Source of the DNA: DAOUKH01 sp965261455
Lineage (GTDB): Bacteria > Chloroflexota > Dehalococcoidia > SHYB01
Assembly: GCA_965261455.1 (NCBI GenBank)
Contig: OZ253453.1
Span: 2,852,001 to 2,916,000 of the forward strand
Direction: 5' to 3'
Length of the DNA: 64,000 nucleotides
Positions 17,944-25,247 of this stretch are shown here, one piece after another (position 1 is the first letter of the stretch; every line of letters begins with the position of its first letter). The notes beneath the pieces were generated by a model. The model had not been told where the DNA came from, made no database searches, and saw only the letters and a program-made list of their open reading frames with translations. A program made the position numbers and the translations under genes.

Positions 17944-18261
17944 CTAGAGCAGCCCTCTTTGTACCATGCGGTAGGCCACCCGGTACACGTCATGCTTGCT
18001 CCTGTCGCGCCGTATTCCGACAACCAAGATGTACACCTCAGTGGGGTGACGCTCGACCCAATAGATGATCCGGTAGCGGCCCGCCGCGCGTACGCGCCGG
18101 TACCCCGCCAATTCGCCCAAGAGCATCTTTCCTTGCAATTCTGGACTTTCACGCAAGCCCCGGATTCGATTCGCGATCTGCCCCGCGGCTCGCCGATCCA
18201 TGATCCCGCGGATATGCGCCTGGGCCTCGGGAAGGATGACAATGCGATGCTCTTGTGTCAT
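17944..18261 (-). CDS. RelE/ParE-family toxin
   Basis: 105 aa protein, start ATG 18261 with AAGG upstream; an in-frame start at 18309 would run through the promoter and is rejected. RelE/ParE fold signature: an N-terminal helix pair ending in LRESPELQGKMLLGEL, then the strand series YRRVRAAGRYRIIYWV, VYILVVGIRRD, HDVYRVAYRM. RelE members cut mRNA at the ribosome and ParE members inhibit gyrase; the sequence does not decide between these. Forms a toxin-antitoxin pair with the gene downstream. Confidence 0.78.
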   Translation of the reverse strand: MTQEHRIVILPEAQAHIRGIMDRRAAGQIANRIRGLRESPELQGKMLLGELAGYRRVRAAGRYRIIYWVERHPTEVYILVVGIRRDRSKHDVYRVAYRMVQRGLL

Positions 18262-18276
18262 TGCCTTATTGACGCC

Positions 18277-18307
18277 ACTATAGCAGATAAATAGCGTGAT
18301 AAATAGC
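18277..18307 (-). promoter_or_regulatory. toxin-antitoxin promoter with direct-repeat operator
   Basis: On the minus strand TGCTATAGT forms an extended -10 box (TATAGT at 18282-18277), only about 16 bp before the toxin ATG. Immediately upstream the 10-mer GCTATTTATC occurs twice (18307-18298 and 18295-18286) with a 12-bp period, overlapping where RNA polymerase would bind. This fits autoregulation by the antitoxin-toxin complex. Confidence 0.5.
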
Positions 18308-18387
18308 AACTTTTGAAGCTGTTTTGCGCTATTTCTACGCCTTTTACAGAGGTCTATGCCGCCAAACGTACAACTAACACCGCCCCG

Positions 18388-18744
18388 TCACCGGAGCGCC
18401 CGGCCCAACCGGAAGAGCAGGTAGATCCCTAGGTCGTAGAGGACGACGTAGAAGGCCATGCCTCCCCAGCCGATGTCGTAGGTGAGGTTGCCGAAGTCTC
18501 CGGCCGTGGTGTGCCAGAGGAAGAACCCGGCAAAATAGCCGAGGGCCGGTATCTCGCCCCGTATCGACGGCAGGAAGAGCCCTGTCGAAAAGGGGACGGC
18601 GACAAGCGCAAGGAAGAACGCCAGGCCCACGAGGGCAGGGACCGTATCGGAGCCGAAGAAGTCGAAGGCGGCGAAGAGCCCAAAGAAGCATCCCGCTGTT
18701 AGGACCAGGGCCGCGGTCCACAGACCGACTGCCTTGAGACTCAT
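18388..18744 (-). CDS. small integral membrane protein, function unknown
   Basis: 118 aa from ATG 18744, with GGGGA upstream. It has four hydrophobic segments: about 5-27 (VGLWTAALVLTAGCFFGLF), 33-57 (TVPALVGLAFFLALVAVPF), 66-84 (PALGYFAGFFLWHTTAG) and 93-115 (GMAFYVVLYDLGIYLLFRLG). No family recognised. It is divergent from the ferredoxin oxidoreductase operon and separated from the toxin gene by an AT-richer gap. A much longer open frame upstream of this start is antisense to that operon and is not real. Confidence 0.65.
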   Translation of the reverse strand: MSLKAVGLWTAALVLTAGCFFGLFAAFDFFGSDTVPALVGLAFFLALVAVPFSTGLFLPSIRGEIPALGYFAGFFLWHTTAGDFGNLTYDIGWGGMAFYVVLYDLGIYLLFRLGRALR

Positions 18745-18897
18745 TCCCCATCCCCCGTGCCCTAGCTGGGCCCGCTCGCTGGCGCGTATTCTCCCACGGG
18801 GCTGCTCGCAACGGACCGACGGGTGAACACACCCGGCTCCTCGTTTGACGCTCCCTGGGGCCGATGCTAGAGTGAACCCGCTTCGGGAGGGGGCCCT

Positions 18898-19485
18898 ATG
18901 GAGCGGGAGATCGTGATGGGGGGCATCGGTGGGCAGGGGGTCCAACTCGCCACCAAGCTCCTCGCGCAGGCGCTCAACGCCGAGGCCAAGCACGTCATGC
19001 ATTTCGCCGCGTTCGGCGGCACGATGCGCGGCGGCAACGTCGAGTGCACCGTCGTGGCCGGCACGGAGGCCCTCGCCTCGCCGCCCATCATTCCCAGCGC
19101 GTGGATGGCGATCGCGATGCACCCCAACGTCGTCCCGGTGGTGCGGCCTAAGACGCGCGTCGGCGGCCTCTTCGTAGTCAACGGCGGCGTGGTGACGGGC
19201 GAGGGGGCTCCGGAGGGCGTCGGGCTCGTCGCGATTCCGGCGGCGAAGCTCGCGGAGGAAACGGGCAACCTCCAGGGCGCGGCGATGGCGATGCTCGCGG
19301 CCGTGAGCGAGGCCACGGGCCTCGTCTCCGTCGAGCGGCTGGCTGGCGCGCTCGAAACGCTCACGCCGTCCTATCGCCGCGGCACGATTCCGAGGAACGT
19401 TGCGGTTATGGAGGCGGGGGCGGCCTACGCCCGGGAGCATCTGGCGTCGCTGGGCGCCGCGGCGTGGGCGCCGGCGCTGGTGTAG
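18898..19485 (+). CDS. 2-oxoacid:ferredoxin oxidoreductase, gamma subunit
   Basis: 195 aa gamma subunit of a CoA-dependent 2-oxoacid:ferredoxin oxidoreductase (pyruvate or 2-oxoglutarate class). Signature N-terminus IVMGGIGGQGVQLATKLLA and FGGTMRGGNVECTVV. The gamma subunit closes over the TPP/CoA site. First gene of a gamma-delta-alpha-beta operon; 12 bp to the delta subunit. Confidence 0.9.
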   Translation: MEREIVMGGIGGQGVQLATKLLAQALNAEAKHVMHFAAFGGTMRGGNVECTVVAGTEALASPPIIPSAWMAIAMHPNVVPVVRPKTRVGGLFVVNGGVVTGEGAPEGVGLVAIPAAKLAEETGNLQGAAMAMLAAVSEATGLVSVERLAGALETLTPSYRRGTIPRNVAVMEAGAAYAREHLASLGAAAWAPALV

Positions 19486-19497
19486 GGGGAGGCGGAG

Positions 19498-19734
19498 ATG
19501 GCCAAGGCCGTCGGGTCCATCGAGATCGACATCGAGCTCTGCAAGGGCTGCGACCTGTGCGTGCAGGTGTGCCCCGTCGACGTGCTGGAGATGTCGACGG
19601 ACCTGAACCGCCTCGGCTTCCGTTACCCCATCCTTCTCGACGGCTGCACCGGTTGCGAGATGTGCGCCCTCATCTGCCCCGACTTCTGTATCACCGAGGT
19701 CTATCGCAACGTCCCCGGCGCCGCGCGCGCCTGA
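19498..19734 (+). CDS. 2-oxoacid:ferredoxin oxidoreductase, delta (2[4Fe-4S] ferredoxin) subunit
   Basis: 78 aa ferredoxin-like subunit. Two cluster motifs: CKGCDLCVQVCP (about residues 15-26) and CTGCEMCALICP (about 49-60), each CxxCxxCxxxCP, which together bind two [4Fe-4S] clusters. It carries electrons from the TPP site to free ferredoxin. GGAGG is present shortly before the ATG. Confidence 0.92.
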   Translation: MAKAVGSIEIDIELCKGCDLCVQVCPVDVLEMSTDLNRLGFRYPILLDGCTGCEMCALICPDFCITEVYRNVPGAARA

Positions 19735-19743
19735 TGTGCCGCT

Positions 19744-20862
19744 ATGAGTGACCAGCAAGAACGGCGGCTCTCTGACGGAAGCGAAGCGATCGCACAGGCG
19801 GCAATCGATGCCGGTTGCCGCTTCTACGCGAGCTACCCGATTCAGCCGAATACGCACCTGATCGAGGCCATGGCGAAGGAGATCGGTAAGGCCGGCGGAG
19901 TTCATATCAACGCGGAGAGCGAGGGTGAGGCGATCAGCATGGTGTGGGGCGCCGCCGCCACCGGAGCGCGGGCGATGTGCTCGACCACCGCCACCGGCAT
20001 GAGCTTGATGCAAGAGGCAATGTCGGAGATGTTCGCGGCGCAGATCCCCTACGTGTTCGTGCACATGTCGCGGGGGCAGACCGAATACCGCATCGGGACG
20101 CGCGGCGGCGGGCATGGCGAGTACCGCTACATCGCCTACGCGCCCCACACCGTCCAGGAAGCCTACGACTTGACCCGCCTCGCCTTCTACACCGCCCACA
20201 AGTACACCACGCCCGTCCTGGTGCAGTCCGACTACGTGCTCTCCCACACCGTCGAAGCCGTCGATTTTCAAGGCCTCGACGAATCGGACCTGCCCGACCT
20301 CTCGGGCCGAGCGGTCGACGGGGCGCGGGGGCGCTCGCCCCGGATTAACTCGTTCCTCTTCGGTACGCGCAGCCGCGACGAGCTCCGTAAGGCGCGCGAC
20401 GAGGAGGGCGGCTACGGAGGGCATCAGGAGCGTTCTCTCGACCGCATCGCCTACCTCGAAGCGTCGGTCCCCACGATGGTGGAGACGGGCCATCTTGATG
20501 ACGCCGATCTCGTCGTGGTCGGCTTCGGCTACGCGGCGCGCTTCATGAAGTACGCCATCAAGTTGCTGCGGGACGAGGGGATGAAGATCGGCTTCGTCCG
20601 CCCCATCACGCTCTGGCCGTTCCCCAAGGACGCCGTCGCCGAGGCGGCGGAGAAGGCGAAACGCATCGCCGTCTTCGAGCTCAACGCGGGGCAGATGGTG
20701 GACGACGTCCGGCTGACCGTGCTGGGGAAGGTCCCCGTCGATTTCATTGGACGCATCAGCCAGGACTCGTCGGGGTTCGGCATGGGCAAGGCGATCGAGA
20801 TACCCGAGCTGACCGCGAAGATTCGCGAGACCTACGAACAGATGGCGCCGGTGGGCGCCTAG
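19744..20862 (+). CDS. 2-oxoacid:ferredoxin oxidoreductase, alpha subunit
   Basis: 372 aa alpha subunit with the pyrimidine-binding TPP domain. Landmarks are the substrate-pocket motif ASYPIQPNTHL (about 31-41; YPITPST is usual), ESEGEAISMVWGAAATGARA, and the C-terminal VVGFGYAARFMKYAIKLLRD swinging domain. The altered YPIQPNT means that the substrate cannot be read by analogy. 9 bp upstream of the beta subunit gene. Confidence 0.9.
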   Translation: MSDQQERRLSDGSEAIAQAAIDAGCRFYASYPIQPNTHLIEAMAKEIGKAGGVHINAESEGEAISMVWGAAATGARAMCSTTATGMSLMQEAMSEMFAAQIPYVFVHMSRGQTEYRIGTRGGGHGEYRYIAYAPHTVQEAYDLTRLAFYTAHKYTTPVLVQSDYVLSHTVEAVDFQGLDESDLPDLSGRAVDGARGRSPRINSFLFGTRSRDELRKARDEEGGYGGHQERSLDRIAYLEASVPTMVETGHLDDADLVVVGFGYAARFMKYAIKLLRDEGMKIGFVRPITLWPFPKDAVAEAAEKAKRIAVFELNAGQMVDDVRLTVLGKVPVDFIGRISQDSSGFGMGKAIEIPELTAKIRETYEQMAPVGA

Positions 20863-20870
20863 GAGCGGCC

Positions 20871-21671
20871 ATGGACGAGAAAGACCCGGCGAAAGAAGCG
20901 ATCAAGGAGAAGCTGCGGCGCGTCTGGTCGCTTCCCCGGCTGGAGACGCTCGACACTTCGACGCCGCACCACATGTGCCCCGGGTGCGGCGAGCCGATGG
21001 CCTACCGCATGATCGCGGAGGTCATGGAGGAGCTGGACCTGCGCGAGGACACCGTCCATGTTGCCGGGATCGGCTGCTACGGCGCGCTCGACGGCCTTCT
21101 GAACGTCGACCGCGTCAACGCGCTGCATGGACGCGCCCCCTCGGTGGCCACGGGCGTGAAGCGTATGCTCCCCGACCGCTTCGTGATCACGATTCAGGGC
21201 GACGGCGACCTGATCAGCGAGGGAATCGCGGAGGCGGTCCACTGCGCCGCCCGCGGCGAGAAGTTCACCGTCATCTGTCTGAACAACACGGTGAACGGTG
21301 AGACCGGCGGCCACATGACGGCGGCCACGATCGTGGGGCAGAAGACGAAAAGCACGCTCCAGGGGCGCGACGCCGAGATCCACGGCCATCCGGTGAAGAT
21401 GGCCGAGCTCCTAGCCCAGCTCGACGGCACGGCGTATTCCGCCCGCGGCTCGGTCCATTCGCCGGTGGCGATCAACCGCACCAAGAAGATGCTCCGCCGC
21501 GCGTTCGAGGCCCAGATCGAGGGCCGAGGCTTCTCCTACATCGAGATCATGACCATGTGCCCCACGGGTTGGTTCATGGAGACGTGGGAGGCCCCGAAGT
21601 ACATGGAGGACACCCTCACCAAGTACTTCACCCTCGGCGAGTTCAAGACGCCGGAGCCCGCCTCCGTATAG
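20871..21671 (+). CDS. 2-oxoacid:ferredoxin oxidoreductase, beta subunit
   Basis: 266 aa TPP-binding beta subunit. MCPGCGEP near residue 36 provides cluster/TPP-domain cysteines, VAGIGCYGALDGL follows, and the TPP-Mg motif GDGDLISEG (about 109-117) continues into CLNNTVNGETGGHM. No lysine-rich extension. Together with the three upstream genes it forms a complete enzyme that oxidatively decarboxylates a 2-oxoacid to acyl-CoA, or runs in reverse for carboxylation. A CoA-transferase follows 19 bp later. Confidence 0.92.
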   Translation: MDEKDPAKEAIKEKLRRVWSLPRLETLDTSTPHHMCPGCGEPMAYRMIAEVMEELDLREDTVHVAGIGCYGALDGLLNVDRVNALHGRAPSVATGVKRMLPDRFVITIQGDGDLISEGIAEAVHCAARGEKFTVICLNNTVNGETGGHMTAATIVGQKTKSTLQGRDAEIHGHPVKMAELLAQLDGTAYSARGSVHSPVAINRTKKMLRRAFEAQIEGRGFSYIEIMTMCPTGWFMETWEAPKYMEDTLTKYFTLGEFKTPEPASV

Positions 21672-21690
21672 CCGCCACAAGGATTCGGCC

Positions 21691-22884
21691 ATGCTGATGG
21701 ACGGCCTCACGGTCCTCGACCTCACGCAGGGGGCCGCCGGCCCCTTCTGCACGAAACAACTCGCTCAGTTCGGGGCCGACGTTATCAAGATCGAGCCGCC
21801 TGAGGGCGACGAGGCCCGCCGCGCCGGACCCTTCGCCGGCGACCGTCCCCACCCCGAGACGAGCGCCCTCTTCCTCTATCTCAACGCCGGCAAACGCAGC
21901 GTCGTCCTCGATATTCACGACGAACAAGGACGCGCCGCCCTCCGCCGGCTCGCGGAGCGGGCCGGCGCGCTCGTCGAGAGCGAAGGGCCGGGCGTCCTCG
22001 ACGGCCTCGGGCTCTCCTACGAATCGCTCGCGGCGTCGAACCCGCGCCTCGTCATGCTGTCGATGAGTCCCTTCGGCAAGACGGGGCCGCAGCGCGCCTG
22101 GCGTGGCTCCGACCTCGTCTTCCAGGCCATGTGCGGCCCGATGTACAACCTCGGCGACCCCGCGCGCGAGCCGCTCAAGCTCGCCGAGAACCAGGGACTT
22201 TACTATGCGGGCGGCGTCGCCGCGGTGGGGCTCGCCGCCGCGGCGCTCTCGGCGCGGCTGACCGGGCGCGGCTCGTACATCGACTTCTCCATCGCCGAGG
22301 CGCTGGCGTGCAATCCCGAGGTGCGCTTCCCGAACTTCGCTTACAGCGGCGAACCCTCGAAGCGTGTGGGCAACGATGTCTTCGGCCCCTACCTCGTCGG
22401 CGGCTACCCCTGCAAGGACGGCTATATCGCCGTGCAGGGCGTGGGGCGCGGCGAGGCGTGGTGGCCGCGGATCTTTGAGATGATCGGCCGTCCTGAGCTC
22501 ATCGGCTCGCCCAAGTTCGCCGACCGGGAGTCGCGCGTCGCCCACTTCGACGAGTTCCGCGTGATCTGGTACGAGTGGCTCGCGGAGCACACACGGGTCG
22601 AGATATTCGACGCGGCGGCGGCGGCGCGCTTCCCCGTCGCGCCGGTCTACGATGCCGCCGACATGCTCAAAGACCCGCACCTGAAAGAGCGCGGCTTCTT
22701 CCAGCGGACGGACCATCCCGAGGCCGGCGGAATCGTCGCGCCGGGGCTACCTTTCCGGCCCCACGTCCCGGCCGAGCGCGGCGGCGAGGGTGGAGAAAGA
22801 CCGCCGGGCCGCGCCCCGCTCCTCGGCGAGCACACCGCGCAAGTCCTCGCCGAAGCCGGCGTAGCGTCGGACAAAGGCCTCTAG
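21691..22884 (+). CDS. CaiB/BaiF (family III) CoA-transferase
   Basis: 397 aa CoA-transferase starting MLMDGLTVLDLTQGAAGPF. The family fold is clear (QFGADVIKIEPPEGDE; VESEGPGVLDGLGLSYESL). The region that normally carries the catalytic Asp reads LAENQGLYYAGGVAAVG, with no Asp or Glu at the aligned position, so activity may be altered or require a partner. It follows the ferredoxin oxidoreductase, so it could redistribute CoA from that enzyme's acyl-CoA product. Confidence 0.88.
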   Translation: MLMDGLTVLDLTQGAAGPFCTKQLAQFGADVIKIEPPEGDEARRAGPFAGDRPHPETSALFLYLNAGKRSVVLDIHDEQGRAALRRLAERAGALVESEGPGVLDGLGLSYESLAASNPRLVMLSMSPFGKTGPQRAWRGSDLVFQAMCGPMYNLGDPAREPLKLAENQGLYYAGGVAAVGLAAAALSARLTGRGSYIDFSIAEALACNPEVRFPNFAYSGEPSKRVGNDVFGPYLVGGYPCKDGYIAVQGVGRGEAWWPRIFEMIGRPELIGSPKFADRESRVAHFDEFRVIWYEWLAEHTRVEIFDAAAAARFPVAPVYDAADMLKDPHLKERGFFQRTDHPEAGGIVAPGLPFRPHVPAERGGEGGERPPGRAPLLGEHTAQVLAEAGVASDKGL

Positions 22885-22886
22885 GC

Positions 22887-24035
22887 TTACGCCGTCGGCG
22901 CCTCCAAAACCTCGATGATCTCCGGCGCCGCATAGCGCCGGTTGCGGCGCTGCCCGGTGACTTCTCGCAGTATGCCCGCCGTGGTGAGCTTACCAATGAT
23001 CTGCTGAGCGGAACGCGGCGTGACGTTCAGCAGCCTCGCGACGTGCCCCGCCGTCACCAGCGGCGCTTGAAACAGCTCGTCGATAAGCTGGAGCGGGAAC
23101 CGCGGGCTTCGCAGCCTCCGGACGCGGTGGCGAAAATCCTCCCTCAGGTCGAGGAGCCGGCGCGCCCGCAAGCCTGCGTCGCGGGACTGCTCGGCCACCC
23201 CTTCGAGAAAGTAGTCCACCCACGAAGTCCACTCCGCGTTACGCGATACCGCCAGCAGCCGGTCGTAGTAGCCGCGCTGATGGGCGCTGAAGAAGGCACT
23301 CAAGTAGAGCAGCGGCTGGGACAACAGGCCTTCGTGATGTAATTGGAGCGTTATTAGCAGCCTGCCGACCCGGCCGTTGCCGTCGTTGAATGGGTGGATA
23401 GCCTCGAACTGATAGTGCATGAGCGCGATCTTGATCAGTGGGGGCAGCTCGGAGTCGTCATAGATGCTGCGCTCAAGAACGTAGAGCGCGTCCAGCATCA
23501 TGGGCGGGGGAGGCGGAACGTAGCGGGCGTTCTCGATGGGCTGCCCCGGCCGCCCGATGTAGTTCTGAGTCCTCCGAAACTCTCCGGGGCGCTGGTCTTC
23601 ACCGCGCACGCCGCTGAGGAGGCGCTCGTGCAATTCTCTGACGAGCCGCAGGCTTAGTGGGAGTTCCTGGGTGCGGGAGAGGCCGTACTCTAGCGCGGCG
23701 GCGTAGTTTCCCACCTCCCGAACGTCGGGCGTCTCCTCGGCGGCGCCGGCCTCGAACGTCGCCAGTTGCTGCACCGTGGCGAACTTCTCCTCGATCCGGC
23801 TCGAGAGTATCGCCTCCCTCCGCAGGTGCGGCCTGATCAAGAGATTGGCATTGGGGAGCATGGCCCCCAGCCCCGATAGCTCCCCGAGCGACCGGCTTGC
23901 CCGATCAAGCAATCGAATCGTGGCGGGAGTGAGCTCCATTGAGGTCGGCATGGGGCCGGGCACGAACGCAGAGACCCCGCCGCCAATAGGCGTGAGCCGT
24001 CCGGGACTCCGTTCAGTAAAGTCGTTAGGGTTCAT
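22887..24035 (-). CDS. Fic/DOC family protein with C-terminal winged helix
   Basis: 382 aa protein. The Fic catalytic motif HPFNDGNGRVGR (about residues 200-211) has the full HxFxDGNGRxxR pattern, so AMP or another nucleotide transfer to a target is expected. The N-terminal regulatory helix contains SSRIEEKFATV; in related proteins the SSxIEG-type segment blocks the active site. The C-terminal part (LLNVTPRSAQQIIGKLTTAG) is a winged-helix DNA-binding domain. ATG 24035 is chosen over 24077. The upstream DNA is AT-rich and repeat-laden. Confidence 0.9.
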   Translation of the reverse strand: MNPNDFTERSPGRLTPIGGGVSAFVPGPMPTSMELTPATIRLLDRASRSLGELSGLGAMLPNANLLIRPHLRREAILSSRIEEKFATVQQLATFEAGAAEETPDVREVGNYAAALEYGLSRTQELPLSLRLVRELHERLLSGVRGEDQRPGEFRRTQNYIGRPGQPIENARYVPPPPPMMLDALYVLERSIYDDSELPPLIKIALMHYQFEAIHPFNDGNGRVGRLLITLQLHHEGLLSQPLLYLSAFFSAHQRGYYDRLLAVSRNAEWTSWVDYFLEGVAEQSRDAGLRARRLLDLREDFRHRVRRLRSPRFPLQLIDELFQAPLVTAGHVARLLNVTPRSAQQIIGKLTTAGILREVTGQRRNRRYAAPEIIEVLEAPTA

Positions 24036-24100
24036 CGCCCCACCCGCCCTCGACGGCGGAAGCGTCGCCGCAGGCAAGAGATGCTACTTTGAACTGAGAA

Positions 24101-24219
24101 GGTATCATAACCGCGTGAATTATTATACTTTGAGCTTAAAGATATATGTGTGGCTGGCGTTATGATACTCCGGTATAATAACGCTGCCATCTATTATACT
24201 TCATAAGAAAAGATATAAT
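24101..24219. promoter_or_regulatory. AT-rich repeat cluster upstream of the Fic gene
   Basis: A 119-bp AT-rich island in a GC-rich genome. TATTATACTT occurs at 24121 and 24192, each followed exactly 20 bp from its start by GATATA. GGTATCATAAC (24101-24111) recurs as GGTATAATAAC (24172-24182) and as an inverted copy GTTATGATAC (24159-24168). TATAAT appears twice on the minus strand (24122-24127, 24193-24198), facing the Fic gene, and twice on the plus strand (24174-24179, 24214-24219), antisense to the folE fusion. Likely a promoter plus operator array. Confidence 0.5.
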
Positions 24220-24243
24220 AGTGGAGTGCGCCCCGCCACGCGC

Positions 24244-25092
24244 TCAAGCCAAGCCGCGTAGGAACTCCGCCCTTGCCGCCGCGTCCGTCTCGAACATGCC
24301 GGAGACGTAGGTGGTCGTGCGGTACGCGTCGTCGGGGGCCGAGGCTTGGGGCGCCGCGCACGCGCGGCGGGCGCGGACGGCCACGGCGGCGCCGGCCGCC
24401 CCGCTCTCGTCCAGCGCCTGCCCTATCCGGCGCGTCATGGCCTCCTGCGTCTGGAGCCGCCGCGAGCACACGCCCACCAGGCGAATGAGGCTCGCGGGCG
24501 TGAGCGCGCGCTCCGCCGGCAGGTAGGCGGCGTCGACGTGTCCCCAGAACGGCAGCAAGTGGTGTTCGCAGGTCGAGCGGAAGGGCGTGCCGCGGACGAC
24601 GACCATCTCGCCGTCGCTGCTCGGGGCCCACTCGATCGCGTCGTCGAGCTGCTCGTGGTAGCCCGAAAAGAGGTTGTCCCAGACCGCAATGAGGCGGTCC
24701 GGCGTCTCGGCGAGCCCTTCCCGGTCCGGATCGTCGCCGATGGTCTGGATGATCCGCCGGAGGCCGTCCCGCAGGTCGCCGTGTCGTCCGCCCTCCCAGG
24801 GGAACTCGACCCAGACGCCCGCCAGCCCCTCGCGCTCCTTGTCGATCAGGGCGGCGATGGGCTTGCCGTACCGCGCGGCGTAGCGCCTGGCGGTGTCGCC
24901 GCTATCGATGATGTCGTCGACGATCACGTCAGCCTCGTCGGCGTCGGTCACCCGCACGCCCCGCTGCCGCAGGAGCCCGGCGACGATCGCGCCGCCCCGC
25001 GGGATGCCATAGACCGTCCGCGTCCCCGAGGGCAGCAGACGGTCGAGACGTTCGTCGATATCATCCCACGATAGGCTCACCACGCCGGGCAT
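24244..25092 (-). CDS. phosphoribosyltransferase-GTP cyclohydrolase I fusion
   Basis: 282 aa two-domain protein, ATG 25092 (GGGAGGAG upstream). Residues 1 to about 100 form a type I phosphoribosyltransferase-like domain (VYGIPRGGAIVAG; PRPP loop VIVDDIIDSGDTARR). Residues of about 105-282 are GTP cyclohydrolase I: GLAETPDRLI, zinc-ligand motif STCEHHLLPFWGH, the later ligand Cys in RRACAA, and the end motif SGMFETDAAARAEFL. FolE makes dihydroneopterin triphosphate for folate or 7-deazaguanine products. The fusion could couple nucleotide salvage to this step. No other folate or queuosine genes are near. Confidence 0.85.
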   Translation of the reverse strand: MPGVVSLSWDDIDERLDRLLPSGTRTVYGIPRGGAIVAGLLRQRGVRVTDADEADVIVDDIIDSGDTARRYAARYGKPIAALIDKEREGLAGVWVEFPWEGGRHGDLRDGLRRIIQTIGDDPDREGLAETPDRLIAVWDNLFSGYHEQLDDAIEWAPSSDGEMVVVRGTPFRSTCEHHLLPFWGHVDAAYLPAERALTPASLIRLVGVCSRRLQTQEAMTRRIGQALDESGAAGAAVAVRARRACAAPQASAPDDAYRTTTYVSGMFETDAAARAEFLRGLA

Positions 25093-25247
25093 CTTCGACT
25101 CCTCCCGCTCGCCGGACGCGGCCCTCGTTCGAACCGCGCCGCATCTCGCCATAGTTATACCCGATATGCGCTCTCCGGCACCGTCCGCTCCGAGTCCTGC
25201 CGCTGTGTACAATGGCCGCGCGGGCCTAGGGGCCGTGGAGCGGGCGA

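Noticed and set aside
18745..20493. Long minus-strand open frame continuous with the small membrane protein (701 codons in all)
   Set aside because: Antisense to the ferredoxin oxidoreductase genes. Its sequence is His/Arg/Gly/Asp-rich as expected for a GC-rich antisense frame; only the last 118 codons look like protein.
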